From: Struthidea cinerea
Lineage: Eukaryota > Chordata > Aves > Passeriformes > Corcoracidae
Direction of reading: 5' to 3'
Assembly: GCA_013397865.1 (NCBI GenBank)
Contig: VZTI01003935.1
Coordinates: 1,329,873 to 1,393,872, forward strand
Length of the DNA stretch: 64,000 nucleotides
The notes below the pieces were generated by a model, which made no database searches, was not told the DNA's origin, and worked only from the letters and a program-made list of their open reading frames with translations. Position numbers and translations under genes: made by a program. Positions 61,023-64,000 of the stretch are shown in pieces. The stretch's first letter is position 1, and each line of letters begins with the position of its first letter.

Positions 61023-64000
61023 TTTTAAAAGTAATAATCAGATTAAACAAACACTAGAACACCTCTTGCTAAGACTCTGCTCTGCTGCATCACTGTAGAA
61101 TCGAAGTCCCCTATTAGAGCAAACATGACCAACAACAACAAAAAAAAGATGAAATCACAGTTCTGTTTGCATAATTTCCTCTGTACCTCCTTCTCCTTCC
61201 CCAGAAGGATTTGCTCTAAAAGAAAGCACCACTCATAATGTTTCTATCCTTGCTTATTTAAGAGGAGAAACCCAGCATACGGCTCTGTAGTACTATTAGC
61301 ATCTTTCCCCTTTTTACACCAAACCACGACTAAATGAGACATGCTACAAAATCTGAAGAGACATGGAAGTTACAGGTCCTTTTTTTATCATCCCCTTTTT
61401 AAACGAAGTAAGTACTTTCTGAGCTGAGCGCTAAAAACCAGATCACACAAAGAAACGAGTTTGGAAATCCCCCTCCCTCCACCCCCACTGCTATTTGCTA
61501 AGGAAACCAGATGCCCAAAGCCAGCCAAAAAATGATCTCAGCCATTCTTAAGAGAGCCTACAGTGCATTTTCATGAGTCATGGAAAGCAACAACTCGTTG
61601 CTTTGGTAATGCTAGGTAAGCAACTGGTCATCCAGCCCCAACCAGACTTTCAGCAGTAAGTCAAAGAGCAGCCCGTGTCTTGATAGATGACGTCAGAGAC
61701 AGCCCCAAAATAGAGCCTTGCAGCAAGGTACCTTGTGGGAGGTTTTATGGGAGATGCCACAAATTGTGTCCCATGAAGGCATTTAGCAAAGCCTTCAGCA
61801 GCCAGAATCCCCCGTGGTCCTGATCCAGGGGTGTTATCAGTGCTCCACACTCGGAGCAGGCAGAGATGGAAGAGGGAAGTGACAGACGGATGCAGGGATT
61901 AGCAAGAATCCTCCTTGGGTTGGGACACTCCTGCAGGGGCACCACTCCAAGCCCCTGGTGACACTCCTGAATGTGGCCATGATGGTGGTGATGTCCTGTG
62001 ATGTAGCCTAGAGCCCTTCAACCATCCCTGTCCAAGGTTTTGGAAATCCAGCCCAAGACAGGTCAGGGATGTGGTAGGATCCCCATGCAGCAAGGGGAGA
62101 TCGTGTCCAACACATCCCATGTTCTCCCACAAACATTTCTCACTTTCATCACCTCCTGGTGACTCCCACAGCAACCACACAGCCACTGTTGTACTGGAAG
62201 CTCCCACAGGAGTGAGACACCAAACTGCACCTCTCTGGCAGCAGCTGGCATGAACGGCAGATCAGCTTCCCAAGTGATGATGAACCAGGTATGGGAAGCC
62301 TTGCTCCATCTCATCCAAGCTCGGTGTGCCACACCACCTCCCTGGGACAGCCCCAGCGCGTTCCTGAAAGGGAAGTTCTCCAGCACAGGATTTCCTGGAC
62401 ATAGACCAAGACTAGACCAAGCTCATTCCTGTCCAGAGATGAAGACAGACACAACCTTCAGCACCTTTTGTGCTGGGTCCAAAAGCCAATTGTGAAAACA
62501 CATCCTCAGCCCTTACAGCCAACCAGGCGCCCACCAGATGTTTTTCACACCTGTGATGCTGGAGGTGAAGTTGCTGAAATTTTGGAATGATTAAACAAAC
62601 ATTGTCTCTCTTTTTCTTGTGTCATCAGCCAGGTACATTGTGCACCTCTCTAACATCACAGTATCTCAGGGAGAGCACTGTGGAGAGCCTCAGTAAGCAC
62701 CCCCAATCCAAACAAAAATAGGCAAGAACAGGCATGGGTCCTCAAAGCCTTCATTTCAGCCAAGCAAGGTGAAGCCAAGCCAGACTTCAGACAAAGTCCA
62801 TAATCAGGGCATGCAGAAAACAACACAGCTGCCCTTTCATTGGAGCCACCTGTGACTCCAGTCAGCAAGCAGGAGCACTTCCTATTCCCTGGGTAGCACA
62901 GCCAAAAGCCAGCATGTCACAAGAGGAGCGAGCAGACCTCAGCCAGGCCACCAGTGAAGCAGCCAGCAAAGCCACCAGGAGCCATCCTAGCAGAAAACTG
63001 AAGACAGGAGTGGGACAGAGCACCACTCTGTGCTGTGTGGTTCCACATCCAGGGAGCCCTGATGGTCCCCTCCCAGCCCCAACACCCAGCAGGCTGCAGC
63101 AGATGTCAGCAGGGCTTCCCTTGGCTGCCACTGTCAGGGGAGGAGCAGCTCCTGAGGGCTAACAGGAGCCAAGTGCAGAGTTCTCCAGTGCAGAGCCAAG
63201 AAATTAACCTGACAGGGCTTGTGCCATCATGACTCTGCCAAGGCACTGCAGCCATGGCCACCATTCAGAAGGAACACACGGAGAGAGCACCAAAACGATG
63301 CCTTTCTCAAACATTTTCTCTCTGGCACAGCACAGCTCTGGAGCAGCTCAAATGCATCCTGCAGCAACATCCAGAGCCGGACCTTGACCCTTTCAGTAAA
63401 ACCAATGATGCAATGAGCTAAGCACAGCTCAACACAGTCTGTTTATCTCTGTTACTTGCTACCAGCACCATCCAAAGAGAAACAACTGGAATATCTTGCA
63501 TATTTCTCTAATGACTCTTGCTATTCTGTTAGCACCAGCACTGAGGGACTGAAACCCAGGAGCAGCAAATTAGTGCATTCCACTGACTTATTAACCACTG
63601 GGTGCTGAGGTTTCCCAAAAGCCACTCTCCAAGGGGGAATCAGCAGAAGGATTGCAGTAGAGGGACCAGTGCTGTAGCTTTGTGCTGAAAGGCAAACAGC
63701 AGGCATCGAGGCTGCAGTATGAACAATTTCCATCAGCAAGGAAAGCTTTCCAGGAGCTTGGCCCAGCCTGGGATCTTAACTGAAGAATGCTGCAGCAGCT
63801 CAGCAAAACGAGCCCTGCTCCACAGCTCCACACTACATCAATGCACAGATCAGCCTCAAGAGAAGGAAGCCCAAATCTCTGAACTTTGCTTTCCAGGTAC
63901 TGGTTATTCATCACTTACACACTCCCAAACTGCTCTGCCCCACAGACCCGGTCTACACACCTCCCTCCAGCCACATAACTCCCACGGCACAGTGACTTCA

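Larger units (their letters stand above)
48467..64000. other. 5' intronic or intergenic sequence, no gene recognised
   Basis: About 15.5 kb with CR1 copies near 52350, 53097, 57935 and 58107 and an AAAT microsatellite near 61005. The open frames here, including one of 268 codons at 60093-60899, have no recognisable domain, repeated motif or splice structure. No CpG island typical of a housekeeping promoter is visible. It is either 5' intron of the kinase gene or the space beyond it. Confidence 0.6.

Noticed and set aside
1..64000. tRNA, rRNA, CRISPR or bacterial-type operons
   Set aside because: None seen. The sequence is vertebrate intron-rich DNA.
48387..64000. Neighbouring protein-coding gene on either strand
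   Set aside because: No frame could be linked to a known family or joined with another by matching splice phases.

Overview
The window looks like part of a bird genome, probably a neoavian. The evidence is a split vertebrate kinase gene with GT-AG introns and a scatter of CR1 retrotransposon 3' ends in both orientations. Several CR1 copies carry the neoavian-style tail (about 'ttaaggtcccttccaaccc' followed by repeats of 'attctgtg'), and there are a few weak MIR-like relics. I see no bacterial-style gene density, CRISPR array, rRNA or convincing tRNA.

One gene could be supported. It runs right to left on the minus strand and encodes a MEKK2/MEKK3-family MAP kinase kinase kinase. Twelve coding exons between 35361 and 921 were joined by hand. 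Each has an AG acceptor and GT donor, the phases all agree, and with a proposed start exon near 48.4 kb they give 439 uninterrupted codons. In order the protein has the MEKK3-type N-terminal helix, a PB1 domain, a Ser-rich linker, and the kinase N-lobe as far as the hinge motif EYMPG. The catalytic loop, activation loop and C-lobe must lie beyond the left edge. Residues match MAP3K2 in some stretches and MAP3K3 in others, and both paralogues are very conserved in vertebrates. This suggests a third, more divergent member of the family rather than either standard gene.

Layout: 1-3.8 kb holds kinase and linker exons close together. 3.8-10.7 kb holds the linker exons, including a 68-base exon too short to stand out as an open frame. 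10.7-25.7 kb holds the PB1 and phosphosite exons separated by introns of 1-7 kb. 25.7-35.4 kb is one long intron ending at the first well-supported coding exon. 35.4-64 kb appears to be 5' intronic or upstream sequence, with one candidate ATG-bearing exon at 48387-48466. No CpG-island promoter was found, so the transcription start is probably beyond 64000. Most other open frames are chance frames in introns or repeats.

Points that stand out: the probable third MEKK2/3 paralogue; the tandem NAGNAG acceptor at the PB1 boundary; the rapidly changed linker exon that lacks the family's RAQS motif; a perfect 140-base duplication inside one intron; and opposed CR1 copies flanking the candidate first coding exon.
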